Notes: generated by a model not told the origin, from the letters alone. DNA of 64,000 bases from Chlorobiota bacterium (GCA_030596395.1 JAUVKF010000001.1:89065-153064); one strand, 5' to 3'. Positions 1 through 10,295 are shown, numbered from the stretch's first letter. A program made the numbers and translations.

Positions 1-1184
1 ATGAACCATGAATTTCCTCCGCTTGTTGTCTTGTACATATCCACACCCAGTACATACAATTCATCATCATCTTCAGGATTTACCCTGATTTGTCCGAAAT
101 ACCATCCAAACCCGCCAAGATAATCATAGGGTAAAGAGTTGGTATTGACTTCATCCCAATTATTTCCATAATCAGTTGATTTATAAATACCATACAGGTT
201 ATAATCGCCTCCAACAAACAAAGCAAACACAAGCCCGGGGGTTTGCTGTGAAATTGCCAAACCAGGCCTTGAATTGTTAACCATTGGAAGGCCATTGCTG
301 AGCATGGTCCAGTTATCGCCACCATCGGTGGTTTTAAAAATCCTGGAATCAGGTCCTTTTACCAACGATTTAAATGAATTTCGGATTCGATTCCATCCGG
401 CAGCATATAAGGTTTGTGAGTCGAAAGGATCCATCACCAAATCGATTACACCTGCGCTGTCAGCAATAAAAAGAGATTGCTCCCAGGACAAACCACCATC
501 CGTAGATTTATAAAGCCCCCTGTCGTTGCTCTTTTCGAAAGGAAGGCCCATCGTTGCAGCATAAATAGTTTTGGTATCATCAGGATCGACAATTATTTTT
601 GAAACAATGGATTGCTCACCCAGCCCCAAATGTTCCCAGGTCTCGCCTGCATCACTGCTTTTATAAACTCCATTTCCAATAGAAGGATAGCCACTGATAT
701 TCCGGTCGCCTGTACCCACATATAAGATGTCAGGATCCTCAGGGTCGAAAATAATGCACGATGTGGCAAGAAAAGGGTTGTCATCAAAGATCGGATACCA
801 GTCTGCGCCACCATTTTCTGTTTTAAAAACGCCCCCGGTAGTATTACCCACGTACATAATATCCGAATCATCAGGATGGGATAAAACCGCGTTGATACGC
901 CCACCGATATTGTTAGGGCCTTCATTCTGCCAGGCAACATCAAACTCAGGACTCCTCGCATCTGCCATTGCTTCGGCAGTTTCTATCATCACTTTCTTAT
1001 ATGCATTAACATCCATGTGTACATCCGGAAAAGCACGCTGGAAATAAAAATAATCATATGGGTATTGTTTTTGAAGCAGGAGTGCTTCAGCATCGCATTT
1101 TCCTGACTGACAAGAATCTTTATCAAACAAGAAAACAGAGCCTGCCAATAAAGCAAACGCAAGAAAGTAGTATAGTTTTTTCAT
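1..1184 (-). CDS. Secreted Asp-box (BNR/sortilin-like) repeat protein, partial
   Basis: Reading back from an ATG at 1184, the frame stays open for 394 codons to the window edge, so the 3' end is missing. The start MKKLYYFLAFALLAGSVFLF is a signal peptide. From about residue 85 the protein repeats a beta-propeller blade pattern: IMYVGNTTGG, ILYVGTGDRN and similar, each followed by an Asp-box such as KTENGGADW, KSSDAGETW, KSTDGGLSW, KTTDGGDNW, KSTDYGNNW or KTTSGGNSW. In known families this is the WD40/YVTN/BNR-like fold of sialidases and sortilin-like proteins, but no catalytic role can be assigned. Such Bacteroidota proteins often end in a T9SS sorting domain, which would lie outside this window. 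The reading frame is secure; the specific function is unknown. Confidence 0.85.
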   Translation of the reverse strand, partial: MKKLYYFLAFALLAGSVFLFDKDSCQSGKCDAEALLLQKQYPYDYFYFQRAFPDVHMDVNAYKKVMIETAEAMADARSPEFDVAWQNEGPNNIGGRINAVLSHPDDSDIMYVGNTTGGVFKTENGGADWYPIFDDNPFLATSCIIFDPEDPDILYVGTGDRNISGYPSIGNGVYKSSDAGETWEHLGLGEQSIVSKIIVDPDDTKTIYAATMGLPFEKSNDRGLYKSTDGGLSWEQSLFIADSAGVIDLVMDPFDSQTLYAAGWNRIRNSFKSLVKGPDSRIFKTTDGGDNWTMLSNGLPMVNNSRPGLAISQQTPGLVFALFVGGDYNLYGIYKSTDYGNNWDEVNTNSLPYDYLGGFGWYFGQIRVNPEDDDELYVLGVDMYKTTSGGNSWF

Positions 1185-1383
1185 TCTAAATAATTTATTC
1201 ATAAACATTTATCAAATAGATGGCTTATTAAAACAAGTTGAATCAATACTCGTTGTTGAATGAGATTCCCTACAAAATTAATGTATATTTTTAGTATTCA
1301 ACCAGGAAACAAAAATTGGATTTCTTTCACTTACCTGAAGTTGGATCACAAATAAAACAAATTTATGACAATTGCATTTTTTC

Positions 1384-1391
1384 TACTTTTG
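1384..1391 (+). promoter_or_regulatory. Candidate Bacteroidota -7 element of purB
   Basis: TACTTTTG matches the Bacteroidota -7 consensus TAnnTTTG and ends 16 bp before the purB ATG. No well-spaced -33 TTG is visible, so this is only a candidate. Confidence 0.4.
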
Positions 1392-1407
1392 AAGAAAAAA
1401 GCAAAGC

Positions 1408-2760
1408 ATGGAACTTTCAATCTTAACGGCAACATCACCAGTTGATGGAAGATACAGAAATAAAACCGAAGAACTGGCTGATTACTTTTCTGAATATGCA
1501 TTATTCAAATACCGTGTTAAAATAGAAATTGAATATTTTATCGCACTCTGTCAATTGCCACTTCCCGGACTTGAGGAATTTGAACCAGCCAATTTTGAAA
1601 AACTGCGGGTCATTTATAAGAACTTTTCGCCTGAAGATGCCGAATCCATCAAGCAGATTGAAAAAACAACCAACCATGATGTTAAAGCCGTAGAGTATTT
1701 TATCAAAGAAAGTTTCGATGAACTCGGGTTGTCGGCATACAAGGAGTTTATTCACTTTGGACTAACATCACAGGATATAAATAACACAGCCGTTCCGCTT
1801 TCCTTAAAAGATGCACATCGCGTTGTATTATTTCCAACACTTGAAAAACTGCTGAATAAGGTCAACCTGCTTGCATACGAGTGGAAGAATGTACCCATGC
1901 TTGCCAGGACACACGGGCAACCGGCCTCTCCTACCCGGCTGGGAAAGGAATTTTATGTTTTTACCGAACGCATGGAAAACCAATTCGATTTACTGAAAAC
2001 AATACCCTTTTCAGGAAAATTTGGCGGGGCTACCGGGAATATGAATGCCCATGTTGTAGCCTATCCCGAAATCGACTGGGAAGATTTTGCCTGTAATTTT
2101 GTTAAAAAAAATCTGAAGATCCATCGCCAGAAAACGACCACGCAAATCGAACATTATGATTATATGGCTGCTTATTTTGACGGACTAAAACGAATTAACA
2201 CGATTTTAATTGATCTGAGCCGTGATATCTGGACATACATTTCGTTCGATTACTTTAAACAAAAAATAAAAGAGGGGGAAATAGGCTCATCAGCCATGCC
2301 GCATAAGGTTAATCCAATTGATTTCGAAAATGCAGAAGGCAACCTCGGTATTGCCAATGCATTATTTCAACACCTTGCCGAAAAGTTGCCGGTATCAAGG
2401 TTACAGCGCGATTTAACCGATTCTACCGTAACACGAAATATCGGGGTTCCAATCGGGCATATGCTGATTGCTTTGAAATCACTTCTGAAAGGGTTTGATA
2501 AACTGATCCTGAACGAGAAAAAAATTGCTGCCGACCTGGAAAACAACTGGGCTGTTGTGGCTGAAGCCATTCAGACAATACTACGCCGCGAAAATTACCC
2601 AAAGCCTTACGAAGCCTTGCTTGCATTAACCCGAACCAATGAAAAAATAACCGGAAAATCCATCAGCCGGTTTATTGATCAGTTGGATGTTAGTGAAGAA
2701 ATAAAAATAGAATTAAGGAAAATTACACCAGCAACTTACACCGGATATAACTTACTTTAA
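1408..2760 (+). CDS. purB: Adenylosuccinate lyase
   Basis: This 450-residue protein is a fumarase/aspartase-superfamily lyase. It cleaves SAICAR to AICAR and adenylosuccinate to AMP, both releasing fumarate, in purine synthesis. The superfamily signature GSSAMPHKVN lies at about residues 293-302 on the mobile catalytic loop. TSQD (about 120-123) and RTHGQPA (about 167-173, with the conserved His) are also present. Length and the N-terminal LTATSPVDGRY resemble the E. coli-type enzyme of about 456 residues. The ATG at 1408 gives the family start. The next gene begins 5 bp after the stop, so co-transcription with the ABC exporter is likely. Confidence 0.97.
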   Translation: MELSILTATSPVDGRYRNKTEELADYFSEYALFKYRVKIEIEYFIALCQLPLPGLEEFEPANFEKLRVIYKNFSPEDAESIKQIEKTTNHDVKAVEYFIKESFDELGLSAYKEFIHFGLTSQDINNTAVPLSLKDAHRVVLFPTLEKLLNKVNLLAYEWKNVPMLARTHGQPASPTRLGKEFYVFTERMENQFDLLKTIPFSGKFGGATGNMNAHVVAYPEIDWEDFACNFVKKNLKIHRQKTTTQIEHYDYMAAYFDGLKRINTILIDLSRDIWTYISFDYFKQKIKEGEIGSSAMPHKVNPIDFENAEGNLGIANALFQHLAEKLPVSRLQRDLTDSTVTRNIGVPIGHMLIALKSLLKGFDKLILNEKKIAADLENNWAVVAEAIQTILRRENYPKPYEALLALTRTNEKITGKSISRFIDQLDVSEEIKIELRKITPATYTGYNLL

Positions 2761-2765
2761 ACTTT

Positions 2766-4586
2766 ATGAAAAAATTCAAACGGGTACTGGCATACATAAA
2801 ACCTTATTGGGGTTTGATGGGCTTGAACATTATCTTTAATGTGCTTACCATCGTGTTTTCACTCTTTTCGTTTGCTTTGCTAATTCCTTTCTTAAACCTG
2901 TTATTTGGCATCGAGGAACTGGCTGTTGAAAAACCTGCTTTTGCTTTGAGCACCAAGGCATTTCTTGATTTTCTGAATTATTACATCAGCGACATTATCG
3001 TTTCGCAAGGTAAAATAGCTGCATTGGCATACATCTGCCTGATCATTCTTACCGCGTTCTTTTTCAGGAACCTCGCCCGTTACATGGCCATGTTTTATAT
3101 GGCAGGGGTCCGTGTGAATGCCGTCAGGGATATCCGAAATCAACTTTATCAAAAATTACTGATCCTACCCCTCTCCTATTTTCACAAACAAAAAAAGGGC
3201 GACATCATCGCGCGAACAACTACTGACGTTCAGGAGGTGGAATATTCGATCATGAATTACCTCGAAATACTTATTCGCGATCCCATCACCATCATTGCCT
3301 ATTTCGCTTTTATGATCAGCATGAGCCCAAAACTGACTTTATTTGTCCTGATTATTCTTCCGTTAACCGGATTGATTATTGGCAGAATCGGCCGTAGCCT
3401 CAGAAAACAATCCACCATTGGGCAAGCAAAGTTCGCAGGTCTGCTCGCCATTATCGAAGAGTCGATTTCAGGCTTAAGGATCATTAAAGCCTTTAATGCC
3501 ATTTTTTACTCCGACAATAAATTTAGAAGCCAGAATGCAGATTATTCAAAGATAATCCTGTCGATTTACCGCAGAAGGGACCTTTCGTCACCAATGAGTG
3601 AATTTCTGTCTTCAGCAGTAATCATATTGGTTTTGTGGTTTGGTGGCCGGTTGGTGTTGTCTGACAATCAAAGTATCCAGGCGGCTGATTTCATCACTTA
3701 CATCATCGTCTTTTCACAGATTATCCCACCCGCCAAAACTTTTGCCCAGGGATATTACAGCATCCAAAAAGGGCTGGCTTCAGCCGACCGTATTTTTGAA
3801 GTACTTGATGCTGAAGAGGTAATCGAAGAAAAGAAGGATGCAAAACCAATTGTGTCTTTCTCAAAGGAAATTGAATACCGCAATGTGGAATTTGCTTACA
3901 ATGCTGAAGCCGTCCTGAAGAATATCGATTTAAAGATCAGGAAAGGGAAACTTATTGCCCTTGTCGGGGAATCGGGGGGCGGTAAATCCACGATGGCCGA
4001 TCTTTTACCGAGGTTTTATGATGTAACCAAAGGCGCAATCCTAATTGATGGCGTGGACATCCGTGATGTTGTAATCAGCGATTTAAGAGGTTTGATGGGT
4101 ATTGTTTCGCAGGAAAGCATTCTTTTCAATGATTCTGTGTTTAACAACATTGCCTTTGGCGATAAATCCTTCACAGAAGAAGAAGTAATTCAGGCCGCCA
4201 AAGTGGCCAATGCCCATGATTTCATCAGCGATATGGAAGAAGGCTACCAAACCAATATTGGCGACCGTGGTCAAAAACTCTCTGGTGGACAGCGCCAAAG
4301 GTTGAGTATTGCCCGGGCTGTGCTGGCCAACCCTCCCATTTTAATTCTCGATGAAGCTACTTCATCGCTCGATACTGAATCGGAAAAACTGGTACAGGAA
4401 GCCCTTGCCAATGTGATGAAAGACCGTACCTCAGTGGTGATTGCACACCGACTTTCAACCATCATGCATGCCAACGAAATTATCGTTTTGAAAAAAGGAG
4501 AAATCGTGGAACGTGGCACGCATACCGAACTTATTCAAACAGAAGGCGTTTATAAACGGTTACAGGATTTGCAGTCGTTTGAGTAA
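2766..4586 (+). CDS. MsbA-like ABC exporter (fused TM and ATPase)
   Basis: This is a 606-residue half-transporter. An N-terminal membrane domain (about residues 15-330, six predicted helices) is followed by an ATPase domain. Walker A is GESGGGKST (401-409), the Q-loop Gln is near 449, the signature LSGGQ is 505-509, Walker B ILILDE is 525-530, followed by D-loop SSLD, and the H-loop His is near 561. The family exports lipids, including lipid A by MsbA, or drugs and peptides as a homodimer. In Gram-negative Bacteroidota an MsbA role is plausible but not proven by sequence. It starts 5 bp after purB. All ATPase motifs are intact. Confidence 0.9.
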   Translation: MKKFKRVLAYIKPYWGLMGLNIIFNVLTIVFSLFSFALLIPFLNLLFGIEELAVEKPAFALSTKAFLDFLNYYISDIIVSQGKIAALAYICLIILTAFFFRNLARYMAMFYMAGVRVNAVRDIRNQLYQKLLILPLSYFHKQKKGDIIARTTTDVQEVEYSIMNYLEILIRDPITIIAYFAFMISMSPKLTLFVLIILPLTGLIIGRIGRSLRKQSTIGQAKFAGLLAIIEESISGLRIIKAFNAIFYSDNKFRSQNADYSKIILSIYRRRDLSSPMSEFLSSAVIILVLWFGGRLVLSDNQSIQAADFITYIIVFSQIIPPAKTFAQGYYSIQKGLASADRIFEVLDAEEVIEEKKDAKPIVSFSKEIEYRNVEFAYNAEAVLKNIDLKIRKGKLIALVGESGGGKSTMADLLPRFYDVTKGAILIDGVDIRDVVISDLRGLMGIVSQESILFNDSVFNNIAFGDKSFTEEEVIQAAKVANAHDFISDMEEGYQTNIGDRGQKLSGGQRQRLSIARAVLANPPILILDEATSSLDTESEKLVQEALANVMKDRTSVVIAHRLSTIMHANEIIVLKKGEIVERGTHTELIQTEGVYKRLQDLQSFE

Positions 4587-4611
4587 GTAAATTCAGAAAT
4601 AGAGATTGAAG

Positions 4612-7600
4612 CTAATTCGCTTTCACCCATTTTATGGTTTCCACTCTATGACCTGCCTGAACGCGGATGTAATAAACGCCTGAAGAATACCCATTAACAT
4701 TGTAATCAATCCGTTGTACGCCTTCGTTGAGATTATTACTTATTTCAGAAACTTTGCGTCCCGAAAGGTCGAATATTTCAATAATAACCGTACTTTTCTG
4801 CTCGAGTGAAAATTCCAGTGTTAATTGATCTGTGGCCGGATTCGGGTGAACTTTTAGTTTATCCATTGATTGCTCAATAGCCTGTTCTTCAACACCAACC
4901 GTTACATCAAAAAAATCAATAATTCTTTTCAGTAACTCATCACGGGTATTTATTCCTTCGCCATCTTCCAGGTTGGCAAGGGCATACGACATGCAAAATG
5001 TTTTTTGTCCGTTAACCTGAGTCCCATCAAATTCAACAGCAACAACACCATAGTCACTTTCATAAAAGGCTTCTTTTGAGCCTGGAAATGTTTCGTATAC
5101 ACTATAAGTGTCAATACTTCTGATTGACAATTGATTTGTGCTGTTATACTCCAATCCATACGTGATTGCATCTTCCTGACCAATCAAAGTATCGATATCA
5201 TTTTTAGCACCGTTTTCTGCATCAGTTAATCCAAGTACCCATAAAGACGAACTGTTGAATGAATTCAAAGCATCTCCACCTTCAATGTATATATTTCCAC
5301 CGTTCAGACAATAATCTTTAATAGCATCGGCCATGGAATAAGTTAACTGAGTACTTCTCATACCTGTGTTGCCAAATGATAAGAACACGGCATCGTAGCC
5401 TTCCAGGCTCGCGGGAAAATTATTTGTATATCCAACGTTATCATACCAGTGATTTTCCAAATAATTACGAATGAAAGTTCCGCTGTATCCATTCGCATTT
5501 TCATCACCCTCATAGACGAGTACTCCCGAACGAACGGTAATGAAATCTTTCTTAACTAGGGTATCTGAATCTTCATCACCATAAGCTACCAGTGTAACAT
5601 CATAAACGCCCCCTTCACTGTAGGTCCACAGCGGATTCTGATCATAGGAATCAGGTTCACCATCCTCATCAAAATCCCATGACCATCCTAAAACCTCGTA
5701 GCCCACATCAGCCAATGACCAATCCGTAAACTGAACTTCAATATCCGGTTCCCCTTCGGTTTTATCTGCTGAGAAATTAGCAACTACGTATCCATCACTT
5801 TCCGGATAACCGAAGAAATCCAATATATTTATCAAAATGTTGTAGCGTGAAGAATGCGGGTCTTCATCCACCAGTTCGGCAAGTGAATAGGCCAGGTGAA
5901 AAGTCTTTTGACCATAATCTCCTTCATTATAAATGGACACATTACCATAACCATCTTCATAAAATGGTGTAATTGCCCCCTCATCGGGGAATATCTTGTC
6001 AATGTACCAATTGTATTGTTGATTCGATGCGTTAAAAGTCATCCCTTCACCTAAAGTTCCTTCAGAGCCCATTAGTTTGCTGATAGGGTTTGGTGTATTA
6101 TAATTTGAAATTACAAATGCAGCACCAAATAAACCTGCAAATTCGTCACCATTTGGATAATCCATTATGCCAGGAATTAACAGAAATGGGGATCCATCAG
6201 TAAACAGGGTTCCTCCACTCTCAAGATAATCCTGAATGGGGATTGTTAAAGGATATTCAAGGAATGTGGCCTGATCTATATATTCTCCGGCATTGCCAAA
6301 AGATAAAAATACAGCATCGAAACCGGCAAATGAATGAGGGTAATGGTTTGAATAGATCACTTCATGGCCTCGTGCTTCGAGGAAATCCCTGATGTAAGCC
6401 CCGCTGTAATCATGTGTGTTGGCATGGCCTTCCCAAACGAAGAATCCCGAAGGAGCAACGAGCACAGCAATTTCCGTTTCACCACCATAGATCACAGGCA
6501 TTTCGGATAACACTTCAATGATGAAATCGGCAATATGCGGTTCAGAACCTTCAGCAACTTCGAACTCAAAGGCATTATTAATCTCAAAAACCGAATCTGC
6601 AGGAATAGTAGCAGATACTGAGCCTGTTGTTACTGTAATATCAGGATCCACTGATGAGAGTGTAAACACGGCGTTGTCATCACTAACCAAATGTGCAAAA
6701 TTTCGCATGGTAATCGAAACAGACACTGTCTCACCTGCTTCAATTACGCCATCGCTATCCTCATCTTCCAAAATAAAGCCCAAAAACTCAAGCCTTAGTT
6801 CCTGGGGTACTTCTACATTCTCATTCACAAGTGCATAATAGGCGTTTATCCTTCCTGACCCCAGGGCATTCTCGTAACCCGGATTGAGATCATCAATATC
6901 ATCAGCAGTACCAATTACCTGTTCTATCAATTGGTCATTTGTCCAGTCGGGTTGGTAGGATTTCAATAAAGCAAACAAACCGGCCACCATTGGTGTTGCC
7001 ATAGAGGTTCCACCCCAACTTGCATAATTATTATTTGTAATGGTGCTCAAAATAGACACCCCCGGTGCTGCGATATCGACTGCTATGCCATAATTTGAAA
7101 AGCTGGCACGCGTATCGTCAGGATTGACAGCAGCTACAGAAATTACACCAGAATAGCCCGCAGGTAGTGCAACATTACTCGAATTGTCATTTGCTGCGGC
7201 AAAGCAAACGATACTTCCCAGGCCAATAGCGTATTGCATCACATCATATTCATATTGCGAAAAGCCATAACCATGGTACCAGCTATTGCTGATAATATTA
7301 GCACCGTTTTCGGCTGCATAAATTACCCCATCAATGCCGTATAAAACCGTATTATTGCCATCATCAGTCTGTACAGGCATATGTTTGATATTCCACGAAA
7401 CACTACTGATTCCAACACCATTATTGGTCCTTCCTGCAGCGATGCCTGCACAATGGGTTCCATGTTCAAAAGGGCCCTGGTTCCACAGCGGATCCGGATT
7501 ACTTCCATCTCCTGAGATAGCTTCTTCGTGAAAATCCCACCCGATCACATCATCAATGTAACCATTTCCGTCATCATCTATGCCATTCAGGTCATCAGGA

Positions 7601-8253
7601 TCACGCTCCCATACACCTTCGTTATATTCAAGTGTAACACCGTCACCGTCTGCATCTTCACCCAGGTTCTGCCAGGTATTCTCGGTCAGATCAGGATGCA
7701 ACCAATCAGCACCAGTATCTACAATGGCAACAATTACCTCGTCACCATTCTCACCTTTATGGATATCCCAGGCTTCCGGCGCCATGATTTGCGGAAGGTG
7801 TTGCTGGCTATTATACATTGGGTCATCGGGAACCTCTGTGAACTTTCCAATTGGCATGGGTTCTGCATATTCTATATTTAGATCAGTAGCAAAAGCCTGC
7901 GCAACTTCATGTACATTTTGTGATTCGGGAAACTCTATTCGGTATATCCTGCTCAAATCCGGTAAACCCGAATTTTTTGGGATGGGTTTGTGCTTAAATC
8001 TTTTCTCCAGTTTTGTAACATCAAATTTGATCACCTTTTCATCCAATGAAGCGACATCAAAGTGTACACTTCTTTCTTGTTTTTCATAAGGACCAATGCC
8101 CTTTTTCACTTTAATTACGATTGTACCTGGAACAAAACCCGGATTATTCGATTGAAAAGTTTTTGTTAATTGTGTAAACCCCGTAAATGGGAATAAGAAC
8201 ACCATCAGGATAAGCATGGTGAAAAGCCTGGTTGAATAAATGTTTGTTTTCAT
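4612..8253 (-). CDS. Secreted subtilisin-like (S8) protease with PKD and T9SS sorting domain
   Basis: This 1213-residue exoprotein has a signal peptide (about 1-28), a prodomain-like region (about 35-150) and an S8 catalytic domain. The triad is visible as Asp179 (VAIVDTGADW), His264 (HGTHCAG) and Ser417 (GGTSMATP). Acidic inserts rich in D/N/G (about 200-235) look like Ca-binding loops. After the protease come a Big/CARDB-like segment, then two copies of a module with the pattern EGxxNxxxYSGxxIRxxLE and AVFLSFGN, separated by a PKD-like domain (about 845-930). The last 80 or so residues (VHPNPATDQL, FDLSGRKV, SSGVYYIRV) are a T9SS type A sorting domain. The protein is probably secreted and surface-attached and would digest protein outside the cell. 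The substrate is unknown. Confidence 0.93.
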   Translation of the reverse strand: MKTNIYSTRLFTMLILMVFLFPFTGFTQLTKTFQSNNPGFVPGTIVIKVKKGIGPYEKQERSVHFDVASLDEKVIKFDVTKLEKRFKHKPIPKNSGLPDLSRIYRIEFPESQNVHEVAQAFATDLNIEYAEPMPIGKFTEVPDDPMYNSQQHLPQIMAPEAWDIHKGENGDEVIVAIVDTGADWLHPDLTENTWQNLGEDADGDGVTLEYNEGVWERDPDDLNGIDDDGNGYIDDVIGWDFHEEAISGDGSNPDPLWNQGPFEHGTHCAGIAAGRTNNGVGISSVSWNIKHMPVQTDDGNNTVLYGIDGVIYAAENGANIISNSWYHGYGFSQYEYDVMQYAIGLGSIVCFAAANDNSSNVALPAGYSGVISVAAVNPDDTRASFSNYGIAVDIAAPGVSILSTITNNNYASWGGTSMATPMVAGLFALLKSYQPDWTNDQLIEQVIGTADDIDDLNPGYENALGSGRINAYYALVNENVEVPQELRLEFLGFILEDEDSDGVIEAGETVSVSITMRNFAHLVSDDNAVFTLSSVDPDITVTTGSVSATIPADSVFEINNAFEFEVAEGSEPHIADFIIEVLSEMPVIYGGETEIAVLVAPSGFFVWEGHANTHDYSGAYIRDFLEARGHEVIYSNHYPHSFAGFDAVFLSFGNAGEYIDQATFLEYPLTIPIQDYLESGGTLFTDGSPFLLIPGIMDYPNGDEFAGLFGAAFVISNYNTPNPISKLMGSEGTLGEGMTFNASNQQYNWYIDKIFPDEGAITPFYEDGYGNVSIYNEGDYGQKTFHLAYSLAELVDEDPHSSRYNILINILDFFGYPESDGYVVANFSADKTEGEPDIEVQFTDWSLADVGYEVLGWSWDFDEDGEPDSYDQNPLWTYSEGGVYDVTLVAYGDEDSDTLVKKDFITVRSGVLVYEGDENANGYSGTFIRNYLENHWYDNVGYTNNFPASLEGYDAVFLSFGNTGMRSTQLTYSMADAIKDYCLNGGNIYIEGGDALNSFNSSSLWVLGLTDAENGAKNDIDTLIGQEDAITYGLEYNSTNQLSIRSIDTYSVYETFPGSKEAFYESDYGVVAVEFDGTQVNGQKTFCMSYALANLEDGEGINTRDELLKRIIDFFDVTVGVEEQAIEQSMDKLKVHPNPATDQLTLEFSLEQKSTVIIEIFDLSGRKVSEISNNLNEGVQRIDYNVNGYSSGVYYIRVQAGHRVETIKWVKAN

Positions 8254-8799
8254 GAAAATAGTTTTAGTTGGTTAGTGCAATTTAAATATTGGAGCTATAT
8301 ATTTCCCTTGATTAAGTTGATAATAGGGAGTATTAACTATTATATCCATTATTTCAATATCAGAAAAGGTGACAACTATCAAGCAATCTCAATTAAATAA
8401 TTTGATAGTTTGGCAGTCGAAATATACGCTAAAATTGGCAAAAAAGCAAGTTTTACAGCTTTATTGCCTGATATTTAACAACATGTCCTTATATCAAAGA
8501 TTCCTAAAATGTTACGAAAAGTTGTTTTTGATTTAAAAAAAATTGCTGAATGCAATACTTTTTTGAAACAACAGGCTTTTCAGATTAAGATCACAGGAAA
8601 AAGAAAAAATACTTAAAGAATATGCGTTGGATACACCACAACGTTTATTTATTATCCAGCATTTTGATGAGATTATTGTCAACAATACAGGGAATTGTCG
8701 TGGAAAGATGTACCTGTCATGAACTTGTCAGATAATATAAAAGAAAAGATTGTTGAAAGATATTTTGAAATTCAGCAACGATGAAGATGTTGTGAAGCT
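8254..8799. other. Intergenic stretch with possible ORF remnant
   Basis: This 546-bp region has no intact gene. A 9-bp inverted repeat (AACTATCAA at 8374-8382, TTGATAGTT at 8402-8410) could form a hairpin. On the plus strand, 8567-8704 and then another frame to about 8783 read as coding-like peptide (for example YALDTPQRLF followed by KEKIVERYFE) without an ATG and with a frame change. That may be a decayed gene, but I could not assign a family. Confidence 0.3.
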
Positions 8800-9696
8800 T
8801 TAATCATTGCCTTTAGCAATCCGATAATAATAATCCGCTTTCTTCTTATTATCCAGCCGATTGTAAATATTTCCCAGGTATTTAGCTGTTCCCGGATTTG
8901 GATCTATTGCATAAAGCTTTTTAAAATAGCCAAGCGAGGTTTTAAAATCAGCCGAAACGATATCCAGTGCTTTCAGGAGTTTTTTGTATTGTTTGTTTGT
9001 TTTGTTCTTTTCGTAGGCTTTCAATTCATCCTGGTACCTGTTTTCGGCTTTCCAGAAATATCTTTTTGCAGTCCAGTCCAAACCAACCAGGTTATTTTCA
9101 TCAATCTTTAAAAGATCAGCAGCAATATGTCCGCAAACTGAATCATTATCAATTGCTTTATTTACCCGGAAATATTCTTCAAGTTTTACTGAGGTAGATC
9201 TTACTTCTCCTGGTAAATTATTCCACGCCTTTACGGCTTCAGTCCAGTTTTGGCTTTCCACATACAATTCGAATAAACGGGAATGCACTGCAGCTATTTT
9301 ATCTCCATCAGGATATTTCGACACATAAGTCTCCATCTCCTCCATTTCTTTCGACAGGTTATCAATTTCCTGATACAATCCGGCAAGATTGAAATATGTA
9401 TCCGCATTTACAAAGTTGGAATATTGGTCTTGCTTCAGGTAATTGATCGCTTTTTCAGTCAGTCCTAACTGACTTGCAGAACTTGCTGCTTCTGCATATA
9501 CAGGACATTCCTTTGAACGGTCGTTTTGCTCATAATATGCAATCACCGTTTCGAAGTGTTGTAATGCATCATTATAATTCCCCGATTGGTATGCTGTTTC
9601 TCCGTTTTGTATGGTGGTACTGATTTGTTTGCTACCAGAACAGGATGCAAATAAACCAATTAACACAAACAGTATCAGCATGTTGAAAATCCTCAT
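8800..9696 (-). CDS. TPR-repeat lipoprotein
   Basis: This 298-residue protein begins with a signal peptide ending in the lipobox LFASC (Cys about 19), so it should be lipid-anchored in the envelope. The rest is helical with tetratricopeptide-like units, for example GETAYQSGNYNDALQHFE (about residues 32-50), and two C-terminal units around YFKKLYAIDPNPGTAKYLG. TPR proteins hold other proteins together, and nothing here points to a partner. A TACATTTG motif (minus strand, 9723-9730) lies upstream. It is transcribed away from the DUF5606-pyr operon. Confidence 0.75.
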   Translation of the reverse strand: MRIFNMLILFVLIGLFASCSGSKQISTTIQNGETAYQSGNYNDALQHFETVIAYYEQNDRSKECPVYAEAASSASQLGLTEKAINYLKQDQYSNFVNADTYFNLAGLYQEIDNLSKEMEEMETYVSKYPDGDKIAAVHSRLFELYVESQNWTEAVKAWNNLPGEVRSTSVKLEEYFRVNKAIDNDSVCGHIAADLLKIDENNLVGLDWTAKRYFWKAENRYQDELKAYEKNKTNKQYKKLLKALDIVSADFKTSLGYFKKLYAIDPNPGTAKYLGNIYNRLDNKKKADYYYRIAKGND

Positions 9697-9791
9697 TTAT
9701 TTAAGCTTATTGATAAAGGCGGCAAATGTAAAAATAAACGAGACTAATAAAATTGAATTGGCATAAAATGTGTGTAATCCTGCGGTTATGT

Positions 9792-9799
9792 TATTTTTG
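9792..9799 (+). promoter_or_regulatory. Candidate -7 element of the DUF5606-pyrKD operon
   Basis: TATTTTTG matches TAnnTTTG and ends 16 bp before the ATG of the DUF5606 gene, the first of three closely packed genes. No clear -33 element is seen. Confidence 0.4.
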
Positions 9800-9815
9800 C
9801 ACAAATTTTTAAGGA

Positions 9816-10295
9816 ATGGATCTAAGTAAAATTTTATCAATTTCGGGCAAACCCGGACTATTCAAATTGGTAGGCGAATCGAAATCAAATATTGTTGTTG
9901 AATCAATGATTGACGGAAAGCGCGGTCCGGCATTTTCGCATGAACGCATCAGTACATTAAAAGAGATTAGCATCTATACCGAAACTGAAGATGTGCCATT
10001 GGAAGATGTCTTGAAAAAGATTTACGAAATGCATGATGGCAAACCGGTTATTGACCCCAAAAAAGCTTCTTCCAATCAATTAAAAGAACTTTTCGGGGAA
10101 GTGATACCTGATTATGATAAAGAAGCTGTTTATGTTTCGGATATGAAAAAGGTTTTTGGCTGGTACAATTTCTTACTTGAGAAGGATATTCTGGAATTCA
10201 CAGAAGAGGAAGAAGCCGGGGAAACAGCAAAAGAAGACACAAAAGAAAAAGGTGAACAGGATAAAACCGACAACGAAGAAGCTGACAAAACCTGA
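9816..10295 (+). CDS. DUF5606 domain protein
   Basis: This 159-residue protein opens with MDLSKILSISGKPGLFKLV, a pattern I recognise from the Bacteroidota DUF5606 family. The family has an N-terminal RNA/protein-binding-like beta domain and unknown function. Residues 1-130 hold the conserved part. The tail (about 130-159) is very acidic and lysine-rich and probably disordered. The stop codon overlaps the pyrK ATG by one base, so the two genes are translationally coupled. The neighbourhood does not reveal a pyrimidine role. Confidence 0.8.
   Translation: MDLSKILSISGKPGLFKLVGESKSNIVVESMIDGKRGPAFSHERISTLKEISIYTETEDVPLEDVLKKIYEMHDGKPVIDPKKASSNQLKELFGEVIPDYDKEAVYVSDMKKVFGWYNFLLEKDILEFTEEEEAGETAKEDTKEKGEQDKTDNEEADKT

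Noticed and set aside
7580..8089. Plus-strand frame of 169 codons
   Set aside because: It overlaps the catalytic domain of the subtilisin on the opposite strand, where the triad is intact.
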